Shown here: positions 1 through 9,118 of the stretch, piece by piece
Numbering within the stretch: position 1 is the stretch's first letter
Layout: the number at the start of each line of letters is the position of its first letter
Source of the DNA: JAENVU01 sp031422675
GTDB taxonomy: Bacteria; Actinomycetota; Acidimicrobiia; IMCC26256; JAENVU01
Assembly (NCBI GenBank): GCA_031422675.1
Contig: JANPMG010000084.1
Span: 4,147-68,146, forward strand
Direction of reading: 5' to 3'
Length of the DNA stretch: 64,000 nucleotides
The notes under the pieces: model-generated
What the model saw: the letters and a program-made list of their open reading frames with translations, nothing else
The model's database searches: none
What the model was told of the DNA's origin: nothing
Position numbers and translations under genes: made by a program

Positions 1-1342
1 ATCCCTCGTCGTCGATGCGAGCGATGTCGCCCGTGCGGAACCAACCACCCGGCAGGAACACCGACTCGTTCGCGTCCGGGCGGTTCCAGTAGCCACGCAT
101 CATGATCGTGGGGCCGCGCAATGCCAGCTCACCCGTCGAACCGGCGGGCGCATCGTCACCGTCGGCGGTGATCACCTTGGCCTCCACCGTGGGGACCGGC
201 TTGCCCACCGAGTCCGGCCGGGCGAAGTAGTCGTCACCCGAGATGGCAGTGGCCACCGACGCGCTCTCGGTCAGCCCGTACGCGGTCGACAGCGAGTCCC
301 GCACCTGCGGGAAGCAGACCTTGATCCGCTCCACGAGTTCGGGCGCGGCCGGCGCGCCGCCGTACCCGATGCGCGTGACCGAGGACATGTCGTAGCGGGC
401 AAAGTTCTCGGCCTCGACGATGCGCCACATCACCGTAGGAACCCCGCCCATCGAGCTGACCTTCTCGCGTTCGATCGTGGCCATCGCATGATCCGCGTTG
501 AACGCGCCCGGCGGCATCAAGACGAGCTTCGATCCGCCGGCGTAAGCCACGATCATCGTGGAACACGTCCCGGTCACGTGGAACAGGGGCACCACGAGGA
601 GCGCGGCAGCTTGGTGTTCGGACCGCTTCTCGCCCTTGCCCATCGCCGCCGATGCCGCACTCGCGAGCGCCAGGTTCATCAGGTTGGCGAGCGCCTGACG
701 GTGGGTAATCGTGGCGCCCTTGGGCTTGCCGGTGGTTCCCGAGGTGTAGAGGATCGCCAAGATGTCGTCCTCGGCGACGGCAACATCGAGCAGCGTGCCC
801 GGATCCGCCGGCTCGAACAGTTCCGACGCCGGCCGCGCCCTGCCGTCGGGCGCGTCGAGGTCGAGCACGAAGACGTGCTCGAGCGTGGGAATGGATTCGA
901 CGATGTCTCGCACGATCGCCCAGCGCTTCTGGTCGCAGATCAGCACCTTCGAGCCGGAATCTCGCAGTGCGAAATCGAGTTCCTCGCCCTTCCACCATGC
1001 GTTGAGCGGCACCGCCGCCGCGCCCATGCTCGCGCACGCCCAGAACAACACCACCCACTCGATCGTGTTCGCGGTCAGCAGCGCGACCCGATCGCCATTC
1101 TCCACTCCGAGCGCATTCAGGGTGACGCTCGCCTGGCGCGCGAGCGCGTTGTGTTCCCCGAACGTGAGCCGACGATCGCCCTGCACCAACCAGTCCACGT
1201 CCGCGCGCGCGTCGCCGAACGCGAGGATGTCCCGCATCGAACCGAACCGCTGCTTGTAGACCTGGAGATCGGAGCCGAGGACGTCCTCGACCACGATCTC
1301 GTACTGGCCGCCGGGACCGACGAGCTCCGCCAGACTCGTCAT
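1..1342 (-). CDS. AMP-dependent acyl-CoA synthetase/ligase, C-terminus cut by window edge
   Basis: The reverse strand reads as an adenylate-forming enzyme that would activate a carboxylic (probably fatty) acid to an acyl-CoA through an acyl-adenylate. About 447 codons are present. The P-loop TSGTTGKPKG lies near residues 200-209. Further on come the family motif YGLTESASVAT and the A7/A8 region with GYWNRPDA and WFRTGDIARID. The C-terminal subdomain with the A10 lysine lies beyond position 1. The ATG at 1342 overlaps the stop of the upstream heme-oxygenase-like gene as ATGA, so the two are probably translationally coupled. The family is clear. The chain length of the acid cannot be read from sequence. 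Confidence 0.93.
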   Translation of the reverse strand, partial: MTSLAELVGPGGQYEIVVEDVLGSDLQVYKQRFGSMRDILAFGDARADVDWLVQGDRRLTFGEHNALARQASVTLNALGVENGDRVALLTANTIEWVVLFWACASMGAAAVPLNAWWKGEELDFALRDSGSKVLICDQKRWAIVRDIVESIPTLEHVFVLDLDAPDGRARPASELFEPADPGTLLDVAVAEDDILAILYTSGTTGKPKGATITHRQALANLMNLALASAASAAMGKGEKRSEHQAAALLVVPLFHVTGTCSTMIVAYAGGSKLVLMPPGAFNADHAMATIEREKVSSMGGVPTVMWRIVEAENFARYDMSSVTRIGYGGAPAAPELVERIKVCFPQVRDSLSTAYGLTESASVATAISGDDYFARPDSVGKPVPTVEAKVITADGDDAPAGSTGELALRGPTIMMRGYWNRPDANESVFLPGGWFRTGDIARIDDEG

Positions 1343-1656
1343 GAAGCGGGCGCGTCCTCGTGCTGGACCACATCGAACTGCCACAACTCGGCGCCGGTAC
1401 TCACCGGACCCTCGCCGGTGTGCTGCTTGTGTCCGTGCTGGAAGGACGCGCTGCTCATCCAGGCTTGGAAGTCCTCTTCGGAACGCCACCGCGTGTAGAC
1501 GAGGAAGGTGTCCTTGTCGTCGCTCGGGCGCAGCAGCTCGAACATCTCGAAGCCGGGCATGCCGCTCACTTCACCGGCGCGCGCTGCGAAGCGTTCCACG
1601 AGCTGATCCGCTCGTTCCTTCGGCACCGTGATGGCATTGATCTTGACCACACTCAT
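1339..1656 (-). CDS. MhuD/IsdG-type heme-degrading monooxygenase
   Basis: A 105-residue ABM-fold protein that closely resembles mycobacterial MhuD, which opens heme to release iron. The opening SVVKINAI, the LLRP stretch and FQAW match that family. Asn7 and Trp66 fall exactly where MhuD has its functional Asn7 and Trp66, and His74 or His76 can serve as the heme ligand (MhuD uses His75, one residue shifted). I chose ATG 1656, preceded by GGAGG; a TTG 8 codons upstream is possible but would put that ribosome site inside the gene. The stop overlaps the acyl-CoA ligase start by 4 nt. It is probably a cytosolic dimer. Confidence 0.88.
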   Translation of the reverse strand: MSVVKINAITVPKERADQLVERFAARAGEVSGMPGFEMFELLRPSDDKDTFLVYTRWRSEEDFQAWMSSASFQHGHKQHTGEGPVSTGAELWQFDVVQHEDAPAS

Positions 1657-1773
1657 GACTCGAACTACCTCCGTCGCCAACGAGGGCGTGAGGTTACCGG
1701 CGGGTACCGATCCGAGCCGATCCGTCGCTGCGGGAGTCGAGCTGCTCCCGGACCGGGTGGATGGGCGGACGGG

Positions 1774-2601
1774 TTACCCCTCGTCGCGGAGGAACCGTTC
1801 GATCTCTTGGGCGATCTCGTCGCCGGAGGGGAGATCTTCGGGGCCCGTCGCCTCTTCGAGCTGGCGGACCAGTGCAGCAACATCGGGCCGCTCGGACAAT
1901 CCCGACTCCACCTGCTCGTTGTAGGACTCGGTCTGCTCGTCGAGGCCGCGCAGATCCACGGTGATGCGGGTCAACTCCATCACCCGTTCCAGCAGCGCCC
2001 GGATCGCGGGCGGCGACGGCGTGGCCGCCACGTAGTGCGGAACCTGAGCCCACAGGCCGACGGTGGGAATCCCCGCCTCTCCGAGCGCCACCTGGAGCAC
2101 GGTCTGGATTCCGGTGGGTCCGAGATAGTCGGTCCGGATTGCACCGGATTCCTGGGCGAGAGACCGGCTGGATGCCGTCGCCAGTACCGAGATCGGCCGC
2201 CGATGTGAAACCGGCGACGGCATGCCGCCGAGGCTGACCGCGTCCCGAACCCCCACCGCGGTGGCGAACTCCACGATCTCCCGGGTCACGTCCCGCCACC
2301 GGACCGACGGCTCCGGACCCGTGACCATCAGCACGTCACGACCCGCGACCCCGGCGACGAGGTCGATCGACGGCCAGTGCACGCGGCGCGTCTCGCCGTC
2401 GACGAGGCTCACCGTCGGCCGGGTCTGTTGCAGGTCCAGGTACTCGGCGAGATCGAAATGCGCGCACGTGCGCGCGCTCTGGAGTTGCTCGGCGAGCACT
2501 GCGGCCGCGCCGGCGCCGGCGAGACCACCGTCGACCCAGCCGGTGAACGACATCACCATCAACGGGTCCCGCAACTCGGGCGTCTGCACGATCTCCAGCA
2601 C
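1774..2601 (-). CDS. PAC2 family protein
   Basis: A 275-residue protein of the PAC2 (proteasome assembly chaperone 2) superfamily, common in actinobacteria. The N-terminal FTGWVDGG segment, the central PEPSVRW and GGMPSPVSH regions and the acidic helical C-terminus fit the actinobacterial group. In eukaryotes PAC2 proteins help assemble the proteasome; the bacterial role is not established. No membrane segment is visible. It stands alone on the reverse strand, divergent from the luciferase-like gene at 2642, so 2602-2641 must hold both promoters. No proteasome gene is in the window. Confidence 0.85.
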   Translation of the reverse strand: MLEIVQTPELRDPLMVMSFTGWVDGGLAGAGAAAVLAEQLQSARTCAHFDLAEYLDLQQTRPTVSLVDGETRRVHWPSIDLVAGVAGRDVLMVTGPEPSVRWRDVTREIVEFATAVGVRDAVSLGGMPSPVSHRRPISVLATASSRSLAQESGAIRTDYLGPTGIQTVLQVALGEAGIPTVGLWAQVPHYVAATPSPPAIRALLERVMELTRITVDLRGLDEQTESYNEQVESGLSERPDVAALVRQLEEATGPEDLPSGDEIAQEIERFLRDEG

Positions 2602-2641
2602 CCGGCCACACTACGGCCCGGCGCCGATAGAGTCCGATCCC

Positions 2642-3541
2642 GTGCGATTCGGAGTACATACCGGCCTTCAGAACACGAGCATCGCGGAGCTCCAGGAGCT
2701 GTGGCGACGCATCGAGGCGCACGGGTTCGAGTGGATCTCGATCTGGGATCACTTCTACAGCGCCGACAACACCGGCAATCCCCATTGTCTCGAAGCGGTG
2801 GCGTCACATGCGGCGCTCTGTGCGACGACGGAAACGGTGCGGTGCGGGAGCCTTGTCTACTCGGTGGGCTACCGCCATCCTGCGGTGTTGGCCAATGCGG
2901 CGGCCACCCTCGATCAGATCGCGGACGGCCGGGTGACGCTCGGCCTCGGCGGCGGGTGGATGGAGGCGGAGTACACGGCGTACGGGATGCCGTACCCGCC
3001 GGCCGGGATCCGGCTGCGCCAAGTGAACGAAGCCATCCAATGTGTGCGGGGTCTGCTCACCGAGGAACACACGAACTTCGACGGCGAGTTCTTCACCATG
3101 CGCGACGCGCAGTGCGAGCCGAAACCGCTTCAAGCTCGGCTGCCGATCTGGATCGGTGGCGGCGGCGAGAAAGTCACGTTGCGGATCGCAGCCGAACACG
3201 CCGACGGTTGGAACGTACCGTTCATCGCACCGGATGCGTTCGCGCACAAGGTCGGGGTCCTCGATGCCCATTGCGACGCGGTGGGGCGAGACCCGGCCAC
3301 GATCGAGCGCGCCATCAACGTCGGGATCGCGATGCGACCGGGTGATCTCGAGGCCCAGTTCGGTGCGATGGCCCAGTACGTCGCGCCCGGCGTGCTGCAC
3401 GGCTCGGTGGGTGAGATCGTCGATCGCGTCGGCGAGTACGGCGCGGCCGGTGCCGACTGGCTCATCCTGGCCATGCGTGCCCCCTTCGACCTCGACGGCC
3501 TGGACCAGTTCGCCACCGAGGTCCTCCCCCAACTCGCGTGA
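2642..3541 (+). CDS. LLM-class oxidoreductase (probably F420-dependent)
   Basis: A 299-residue TIM-barrel protein of the bacterial luciferase-like superfamily. The start GTG 2642 yields RFGVHTGLQNTS, the usual first beta strand; the open frame extends further upstream but only through antisense of the PAC2 gene. WISIWDHFYS, the LGLGGGWMEAEY segment and PIWIGGGGEK are typical of the F420-dependent group. The enzyme would move a hydride between F420 (or FMN) and a small organic substrate. The cofactor is inferred from family resemblance and the substrate is unknown. About 100 nt separate it from galT, so co-transcription is possible. Confidence 0.88.
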   Translation: MRFGVHTGLQNTSIAELQELWRRIEAHGFEWISIWDHFYSADNTGNPHCLEAVASHAALCATTETVRCGSLVYSVGYRHPAVLANAAATLDQIADGRVTLGLGGGWMEAEYTAYGMPYPPAGIRLRQVNEAIQCVRGLLTEEHTNFDGEFFTMRDAQCEPKPLQARLPIWIGGGGEKVTLRIAAEHADGWNVPFIAPDAFAHKVGVLDAHCDAVGRDPATIERAINVGIAMRPGDLEAQFGAMAQYVAPGVLHGSVGEIVDRVGEYGAAGADWLILAMRAPFDLDGLDQFATEVLPQLA

Positions 3542-3639
3542 ACCCGACGTGAGCGACGCCCCGCCGACCACGCGCTCGAACGATCCGGGCGGAGCGGGGC
3601 CCGAGCGGCCCGGCCCGCAGGGCCAAGAGCGGACGTGAC

Positions 3640-4563
3640 GTGAACCCACCCAACCAGCACGAGCTGCGGCTCGATGCGTTGACGCGTGAGTGGGTGGCGA
3701 TCGTCGGTGATCGTCAGGCCCGACCGAACCAACCACTCGACGGCTGCCCCTTCTGCGTCGGCGGCATCGAAGCGCCCGAGCCGTACCACGTGCGCGCGTT
3801 CCCCAACCGGTGGCCACCGCTCGTGCTCGGGCCTGCCGTCGACCTCACCGTTCCTCGCGACGCCGGCCCGTTCCTCACGCGGCCGCCGCGCGGCAGCGCG
3901 GAGGTCGTGCTCTACACGTCAGAACACACCGGGTCGCTGGCGAGCATCGGCGGGGCGGGCGTGCGCGCGGTCGTGGATCTGTGGGCGGACCGCACCGCGG
4001 AACTCATGGCCCGTCCCGAGATCGCGTACGTCCTGGTCTTCGAGAATCGCGGCGCCGAGGTGGGCGCGACGATCTCGCATCCCCACGGTCAGATTTACGC
4101 GTTCCCGTCAGTCCCACCGCTCCCCCGCCGCGAAGCCGACGTCGCGGTTGCGCATGGGTGTCCGCTCTGCACGCTGGTTCCCGCCGAGGTGGATGCGAAC
4201 GAACGCGTCGTGCACGACGGTGGCGATTGGATCGCGCACGTGCCGTTCGCCGCGGGCCATCCGTTCGCCACGCTGCTCGCGCCGCGCACACACGTGGAAG
4301 ATCTGCCGTCGCTCGACGATGCCGGCCGGGACGGACTCGCAGCCGCGCTCGTCGACGTGGTGGGTCGCTACGACCGCATTTACACCGAACCGCTGCCGTA
4401 CCTCATGTGGATCCATCCGGGCGTCCACCTGCACGTGCACTTCGCACCGATGCACCGCGCGCCGGGCGTCCTGCGTTACGTCGCGTCGGCCGAAGTCGGA
4501 GCCGAGATGCTGTCGAACCCGGTCGCGCCGGAAGCCGCCGCAGAACTTCTCCGCAACGCCTGA
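3640..4563 (+). CDS. galT: galactose-1-phosphate uridylyltransferase
   Basis: A 307-residue HIT-superfamily enzyme of the Leloir pathway that exchanges UMP between UDP-glucose and galactose-1-phosphate. The catalytic HPHGQ motif is at residues 147-151; the histidine in this motif carries the uridylyl group. A second histidine cluster HLHVHF is at 263-268. Two CxxC pairs (Cys36/Cys39 in CPFC, and CPLC near residue 180) can bind metal as in other GalT proteins. I chose GTG 3640 because homologues start shortly before the LDALTREWV segment. It shares a direction with galK, but a membrane-protein gene on the other strand separates them. Confidence 0.93.
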   Translation: MNPPNQHELRLDALTREWVAIVGDRQARPNQPLDGCPFCVGGIEAPEPYHVRAFPNRWPPLVLGPAVDLTVPRDAGPFLTRPPRGSAEVVLYTSEHTGSLASIGGAGVRAVVDLWADRTAELMARPEIAYVLVFENRGAEVGATISHPHGQIYAFPSVPPLPRREADVAVAHGCPLCTLVPAEVDANERVVHDGGDWIAHVPFAAGHPFATLLAPRTHVEDLPSLDDAGRDGLAAALVDVVGRYDRIYTEPLPYLMWIHPGVHLHVHFAPMHRAPGVLRYVASAEVGAEMLSNPVAPEAAAELLRNA

Positions 4564-4596
4564 ACGAGAACGGAAAGTGCCGGTCGAACCTCGGAC

Positions 4597-5445
4597 TCAG
4601 CGCTTCGCAGCGCCGAAGGCGTGTTCGAGATCGGCGCCGGCGAAGGCGCCGGGGACCGTGCCTTCGGTTGCGTACCGGTAGAGCGCGGTGCGGAAGATGC
4701 CGCTCAACGCGGCGATCACGGTCATCGTGGCGAGGATGATCAGGACGCCCACCGCGATCGCGGGCACGGCGATGAGCACCGTTCCCGACGCCACGCCGCC
4801 GACGATGGCGCCCACGCCGAGGAGGGTGGGGAGGAGCCCGAGGAGTCCGAACCCCACCTGGGCCATGATGTTCTCGCCCCAGGTCTGCTTGGTCAGCGTG
4901 CCCGATCGCTTGAGCGCGGTGATCGGGCCGAGGTTCTCGAACACGATGATCGGCACGGTCAGGAAGGTCAGCACGGACCACGCGGCGCCGAGGAGGCTGA
5001 TGGCGATCCGGCCGAAGATGCCGGCTCGTTGTTCGAGCGCCTGCATGATGTAGGAGACCGTCGCCGAGACGATGGCCCACGGCAGCAGCCGGGAGATCCG
5101 CGACGACGCGATGCTCATACCCTGACCCACGGAGGTCTTCCTGCCGTTCAGGACCTCGTTCGCGGATCCGACGAGCCCGGCCAGGAAGTAGGTCTGGATG
5201 AAGGCGAGCCCCACGTACAACGCGATGCCGATGACGATGGTTGCCACGTTGGCGGTGTACTGCGCGTTGCCGGCCGCATCCGGGACTCCGGTTCCCTTCG
5301 TGAACCACCCGAGCGCGCCGAGGACTGCGATCAACGCGATCGAGGCCAACGCCGACCAGACGGGGAACAGGGCCAAGGAACGATCCGACTTGAGCACGGC
5401 CCAACTCGCTCGGGCAAGGGCCATCGTGCGTTGAAAGCGACTCAT
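4597..5445 (-). CDS. DUF6159-type multi-pass membrane protein
   Basis: A 282-residue protein with about six hydrophobic segments, beginning with the amphipathic stretch SRFQRTMALARASW. This layout and the IVFENLGPITALKRSGTL region are typical of the DUF6159 family, whose function is unknown. I chose ATG 5445 because it gives this family-typical start; the frame runs open upstream only over galK. It converges on galT (33 nt apart) and diverges from galK. Whether it takes part in galactose use, for instance as a transport or membrane factor, is only a guess from position. Confidence 0.8.
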   Translation of the reverse strand: MSRFQRTMALARASWAVLKSDRSLALFPVWSALASIALIAVLGALGWFTKGTGVPDAAGNAQYTANVATIVIGIALYVGLAFIQTYFLAGLVGSANEVLNGRKTSVGQGMSIASSRISRLLPWAIVSATVSYIMQALEQRAGIFGRIAISLLGAAWSVLTFLTVPIIVFENLGPITALKRSGTLTKQTWGENIMAQVGFGLLGLLPTLLGVGAIVGGVASGTVLIAVPAIAVGVLIILATMTVIAALSGIFRTALYRYATEGTVPGAFAGADLEHAFGAAKR

Positions 5446-5508
5446 GTGCGTCAGTATCGTCCGTCCGCTTCCGAGGTTGAAGCATTTTTCGAACGAAAGT
5501 CCGCGCCG

Positions 5509-6597
5509 GTGACGAACTCCATATCTGTCCGCGCTCCCGGTCGGGTCAACCTCATCGGTGAGCACACCGATTATTCGGACGGATTCTGCCTTCCTGTCGC
5601 GATTGACCGGGAATGTCGCATCACCGCGGTCCCGATCGACGAGACGAACCTCCACGCCACGTCGGCCCAACTCGACGGTGAGGTCGTCGTCGAATCCGCG
5701 ACCGGCGAGCTGCTCGCCGGCTCCGCGCCGTGGGGTGCATTCGTGGCGAGCACCGTCGCCATCCTGCGCGACCGGGGCCACCGCGTCGCCGGGTTACGGC
5801 TCGCGATCGACTCGACCGTGCCCCCCGGCGCCGGCCTGTCGTCGTCGTCCGCCCTCGCCGTTGCCCTCACGCTCACGCTGCTGCCCCGCGACGCACCCGA
5901 ACGGACGGATCGGCGGGTCCTGGCACAACTCGCCCTCGACGTCGAAGTCCACGCCACCGGCGTGCCGGGGGGTTTGCTGGACCAGATGGCATCGCTCTCG
6001 GGGCGCGCCGGTCACGCGCTACTCCTCGACTGCCGCAGCCTCACGATCGAACCGGTCCCGCTGCCGGACGACCTCGCGATCCTCGTCATCCACTCCGGCG
6101 TCGAACGCGTCCTCGCCAACAGCGCCTACGCCGAACGGCGTGCGGCGTGCGAGGACGCGGCGCGCCGCGTCGGCGTGGCCAAACTCCGCGACGCGTCGCT
6201 TGCGCAGGTAGCGGACGACCGATTCGCACGTCACGTCGTCACCGAGAACTCACGGGTACTCGAGTTCCGCGCCGAACTCTGCTCATCGGAACCGGACCGC
6301 AACGCCCGGCTCGGAGCGCTCCTCCTCGCGAGCCACGCCAGCTTGCGCGACGACTTCGAGGTGTCGACGCCGGAGCTCGACACCCTGGTGGACACGGCCG
6401 TCGAATCCGGGGCGATCGGGGCGCGGATCACCGGCGCTGGGTTCGGCGGCTGCATCGTCGCACTCGTCCCGACGAGCGCCGCGACCGACTGCCTGGAGCG
6501 GGCCATTGCGCGCTATCGGGCACGAACCGGCCGTGCGGGTACCGGGTTTCGCGTCACCGCGGTCGACGGGGCAGGAATTCTCGAGAACTCAGCCTGA
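5509..6597 (+). CDS. galK: galactokinase
   Basis: A 362-residue GHMP kinase that phosphorylates galactose with ATP, the first Leloir step. The signature GRVNLIGEHTDYSDG is at residues 11-25, the ATP loop GLSSSSAL near 110-117, and the third motif ARITGAGFGG near the C-terminus. GTG 5509 gives a short N-terminus like that of mycobacterial GalK. An in-frame GTG at 5446 would add 21 residues and overlap the divergent gene, so I prefer 5509. No ideal ribosome site is visible. galE and galM are absent from the window. Confidence 0.93.
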   Translation: MTNSISVRAPGRVNLIGEHTDYSDGFCLPVAIDRECRITAVPIDETNLHATSAQLDGEVVVESATGELLAGSAPWGAFVASTVAILRDRGHRVAGLRLAIDSTVPPGAGLSSSSALAVALTLTLLPRDAPERTDRRVLAQLALDVEVHATGVPGGLLDQMASLSGRAGHALLLDCRSLTIEPVPLPDDLAILVIHSGVERVLANSAYAERRAACEDAARRVGVAKLRDASLAQVADDRFARHVVTENSRVLEFRAELCSSEPDRNARLGALLLASHASLRDDFEVSTPELDTLVDTAVESGAIGARITGAGFGGCIVALVPTSAATDCLERAIARYRARTGRAGTGFRVTAVDGAGILENSA

Positions 6598-6682
6598 GAA
6601 GGCGACTCAAGCCCATCGGTGTCACGGTCGATGTTCTGGGCAGGATCCACCGTGGGTCCAAGGGCTGGGCACCGAGGTTGCG

Positions 6683-9118
6683 ATGGAGAACGAGAACGAT
6701 CGGCCCATGCCGGTCCCGGCAGTACGCGACCCCGAGCCGCCCGCCGCGCCGCGCCAGATCGAGGACGCGCGCCAGATCGAGGACGCGCGGCCCACCAACC
6801 CGATTCGCACCGCGGGTCCGGCGCTCGCGGTCGCGCTGCTCTGCACGGTGTGGGTAGGCGCCGAGGCGCTAGGTCTCCTCGGCCCGCTCCGGAACTCGTC
6901 GTTTGCGATCCTGGCCGTCGTGGCGATCATCGCCACCGTTGTGGCCGTGCGCCGGAATCAGCCACGCGCCCGGCTGCCGTGGATCATTGCGGCCGTCGGA
7001 TTCTTGTTCTTCCTCGTCGGTGGGATCGCACGGGAATCGATGGGGACGCTCGGTGATCTGTCGAGCCAGCGATCATTGATTCCCGACCTGCTCACGATCC
7101 CCGGATATCTCATCACCGGCGGTGGACTTCTCGGAATTGTGCTCGCGCGGCGCAACGGACTCGCACAAACCACCGATCTCATCCTCGACGCGAGCGTTGC
7201 CGCGTTGGCGGCCATGACCCTCGGTTGGCTCTTCCTCGTGAACCCGGCGCTCTTCCACGAGCACGCACCCCTCACGGTGCGACTGGTGCTCTCGGTCTAT
7301 CCGCCGCTGTCGGTCTTCCTGGTCGCCATCACGGCCAGCCTCGCGTTCTCCGGGGGGCGCCGCCGGATCGTCTCGTCTCGGCTCCTCCTCGCGGGGATGG
7401 CCTGCTTTCTCGTCGGTGACGTCGTCTACATGCTCGTCGAAACCGGCGCAATCAAGGTTCCGTTGAACGTGGCCGGTCTTCCGTACGCGTTTGCGTTCAT
7501 CAGCTTCATCGCGTGCGTGTTGCACCCGTCGATGCGAGAACAAACCGAGATCATCCCCGCCACCGAGACCGCGCCGACGCTCGGACGGCTCGCGATCGTT
7601 GCGGTCGCACTCGCAGTGCCGGGTCTGGTGACGATCACGCGAGTCGAGGCCCCGACCGGCGACCGGGTCGCGCTCGGCGTGATCGTCATGTCACTCACCG
7701 GCGCCGCGATCTGGCGCGTGTATCGCGCCCTGCGGTCCCACGCGCGCTCCGAGACGCGTCTGGCTCACCAGGCCACCCACGACTCGCTCACCGGCCTCCC
7801 CAACCGCGCGTACGTCTACGAGTACGTGAAGCGCGCGCTGGTGGAAGCCCGCGACCGCGACACCCAGGTGGCACTGTTGTTCTGCGACCTGGACCGGTTC
7901 AAGCTCGTCAACGACAGCCATGGCCACGGCCTGGGCGACGAGTTCCTCGTGGCGGTCGCCGCGCGTCTGCGCTCACACATCCGACCGAGTGATTTGGTGG
8001 CTCGCATCGGCGGCGACGAGTTTGTCGTGGTGGTCTCGGAGTTGCGTTCCGAGAGTGAAGCCATGGAGGTGGCCAACCGCACCCGCCGGCTGTTCACAGA
8101 ACCGTTCGAGGTCCGGCAGGCGGAACTGGCGACGTCGGTGAGCATCGGCGTCGCAGTCGCCGACGGACGCGACAGTTCGGTCGACGGCGAAGCGATGGTA
8201 CGAGACGCCGACACCGCGATGTATCAAGCGAAGGACGCCGGTCGGGATGCGGTGGCGGTGTTCGACCCCTCGATGCGCGACCGCGCGTCTCGGCGGCTCG
8301 CGCTCGAACGAGACCTCCATCACGCGGTCGAGCGCAAGCAACTGCAACTCCACTATCAGCCGATCATCAACCTCGTGACCGGCCGAGTGACCGGGTTCGA
8401 GGCGCTGCTGCGCTGGGAACACCCGAGCTGGGGTCAGATTCCGCCGCTCTCGTTCATCCCGGTCGCCGAGGACACCGGACTCATCGTGGAGATCGGCGCC
8501 TGGGTGATGCGCGAGGCGGCACGACAACTCGGCGAGTGGCGGACCACACTCCCCGGCGGCTCCCGTCTCACCATGGCGGTCAATCTCTCGGCGCGCCAGT
8601 TGCGGGACCACGACATCATCGATCGGGTCGGCCGCGCCATCATCGAAGCGCGAGTACCGGCCGACGCGATCACGCTCGAACTCACCGAGAGCACTCTGAT
8701 GGAGAACCCCGCGCTCGCGGCGGAACTGCTCAACGCACTCAAGCAACTCGGCGTCAGCATCGCGATCGACGACTTCGGCACCGGCTACTCGTCGCTCGCC
8801 TATCTCCGGCGCTTCCCGGTGGACGCGGTGAAGATCGACCGCGCCTTCGTGGACGACCTCGACCGCGACGACACGGCCGAGGAAACCCTCATCGCCGCGA
8901 TCGTGGCCATGGCCGGGGCCTTGTCCGTCGAGACCATCGCCGAGGGCGTGGAGACCGAAGCCCAGCACGAACGGCTCCGCACGCTCGGATGTGACGAAGC
9001 CCAGGGCTACCTGTTCTCTCGACCCGCCGGTCCCGCTGCGGTTCCCGAGATCGTGGCCCGGATCAACGGCGCCGCACCGGCGCAACTGCGCGCGGTGCGC
9101 GACGCGTTCAGCGCGTGA
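6683..9118 (+). CDS. membrane GGDEF-EAL protein (c-di-GMP turnover)
   Basis: An 811-residue protein with about ten N-terminal membrane helices (residues 40-350), then GGDEF and EAL domains. GGDEF is intact at residues 443-447 and is preceded by an RPSD inhibitory I-site five residues upstream. The EAL domain has FEALLRWEHP (EAL at 573-575) and the metal-loop motifs DDFGTGYSS and KIDRAFV. It may therefore both make and hydrolyse c-di-GMP. ATG 6683 has GAGG 7 nt upstream; the upstream open frame overlaps galK. The cytosolic N-terminus holds a tandem IEDARQ repeat. Its 3' end overlaps the convergent gene by 11 nt. Confidence 0.93.
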   Translation: MENENDRPMPVPAVRDPEPPAAPRQIEDARQIEDARPTNPIRTAGPALAVALLCTVWVGAEALGLLGPLRNSSFAILAVVAIIATVVAVRRNQPRARLPWIIAAVGFLFFLVGGIARESMGTLGDLSSQRSLIPDLLTIPGYLITGGGLLGIVLARRNGLAQTTDLILDASVAALAAMTLGWLFLVNPALFHEHAPLTVRLVLSVYPPLSVFLVAITASLAFSGGRRRIVSSRLLLAGMACFLVGDVVYMLVETGAIKVPLNVAGLPYAFAFISFIACVLHPSMREQTEIIPATETAPTLGRLAIVAVALAVPGLVTITRVEAPTGDRVALGVIVMSLTGAAIWRVYRALRSHARSETRLAHQATHDSLTGLPNRAYVYEYVKRALVEARDRDTQVALLFCDLDRFKLVNDSHGHGLGDEFLVAVAARLRSHIRPSDLVARIGGDEFVVVVSELRSESEAMEVANRTRRLFTEPFEVRQAELATSVSIGVAVADGRDSSVDGEAMVRDADTAMYQAKDAGRDAVAVFDPSMRDRASRRLALERDLHHAVERKQLQLHYQPIINLVTGRVTGFEALLRWEHPSWGQIPPLSFIPVAEDTGLIVEIGAWVMREAARQLGEWRTTLPGGSRLTMAVNLSARQLRDHDIIDRVGRAIIEARVPADAITLELTESTLMENPALAAELLNALKQLGVSIAIDDFGTGYSSLAYLRRFPVDAVKIDRAFVDDLDRDDTAEETLIAAIVAMAGALSVETIAEGVETEAQHERLRTLGCDEAQGYLFSRPAGPAAVPEIVARINGAAPAQLRAVRDAFSA

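Noticed and set aside
2222..2641. In-frame upstream extension of the luciferase-like gene
   Set aside because: The added 140 codons are antisense to the PAC2 gene and do not resemble the family; GTG 2642 gives the standard N-terminus.
3549..3638. A 29-codon ORF between the luciferase-like gene and galT
   Set aside because: It is Pro/Gly/Arg-rich, lacks a ribosome-binding site and has no recognisable feature.
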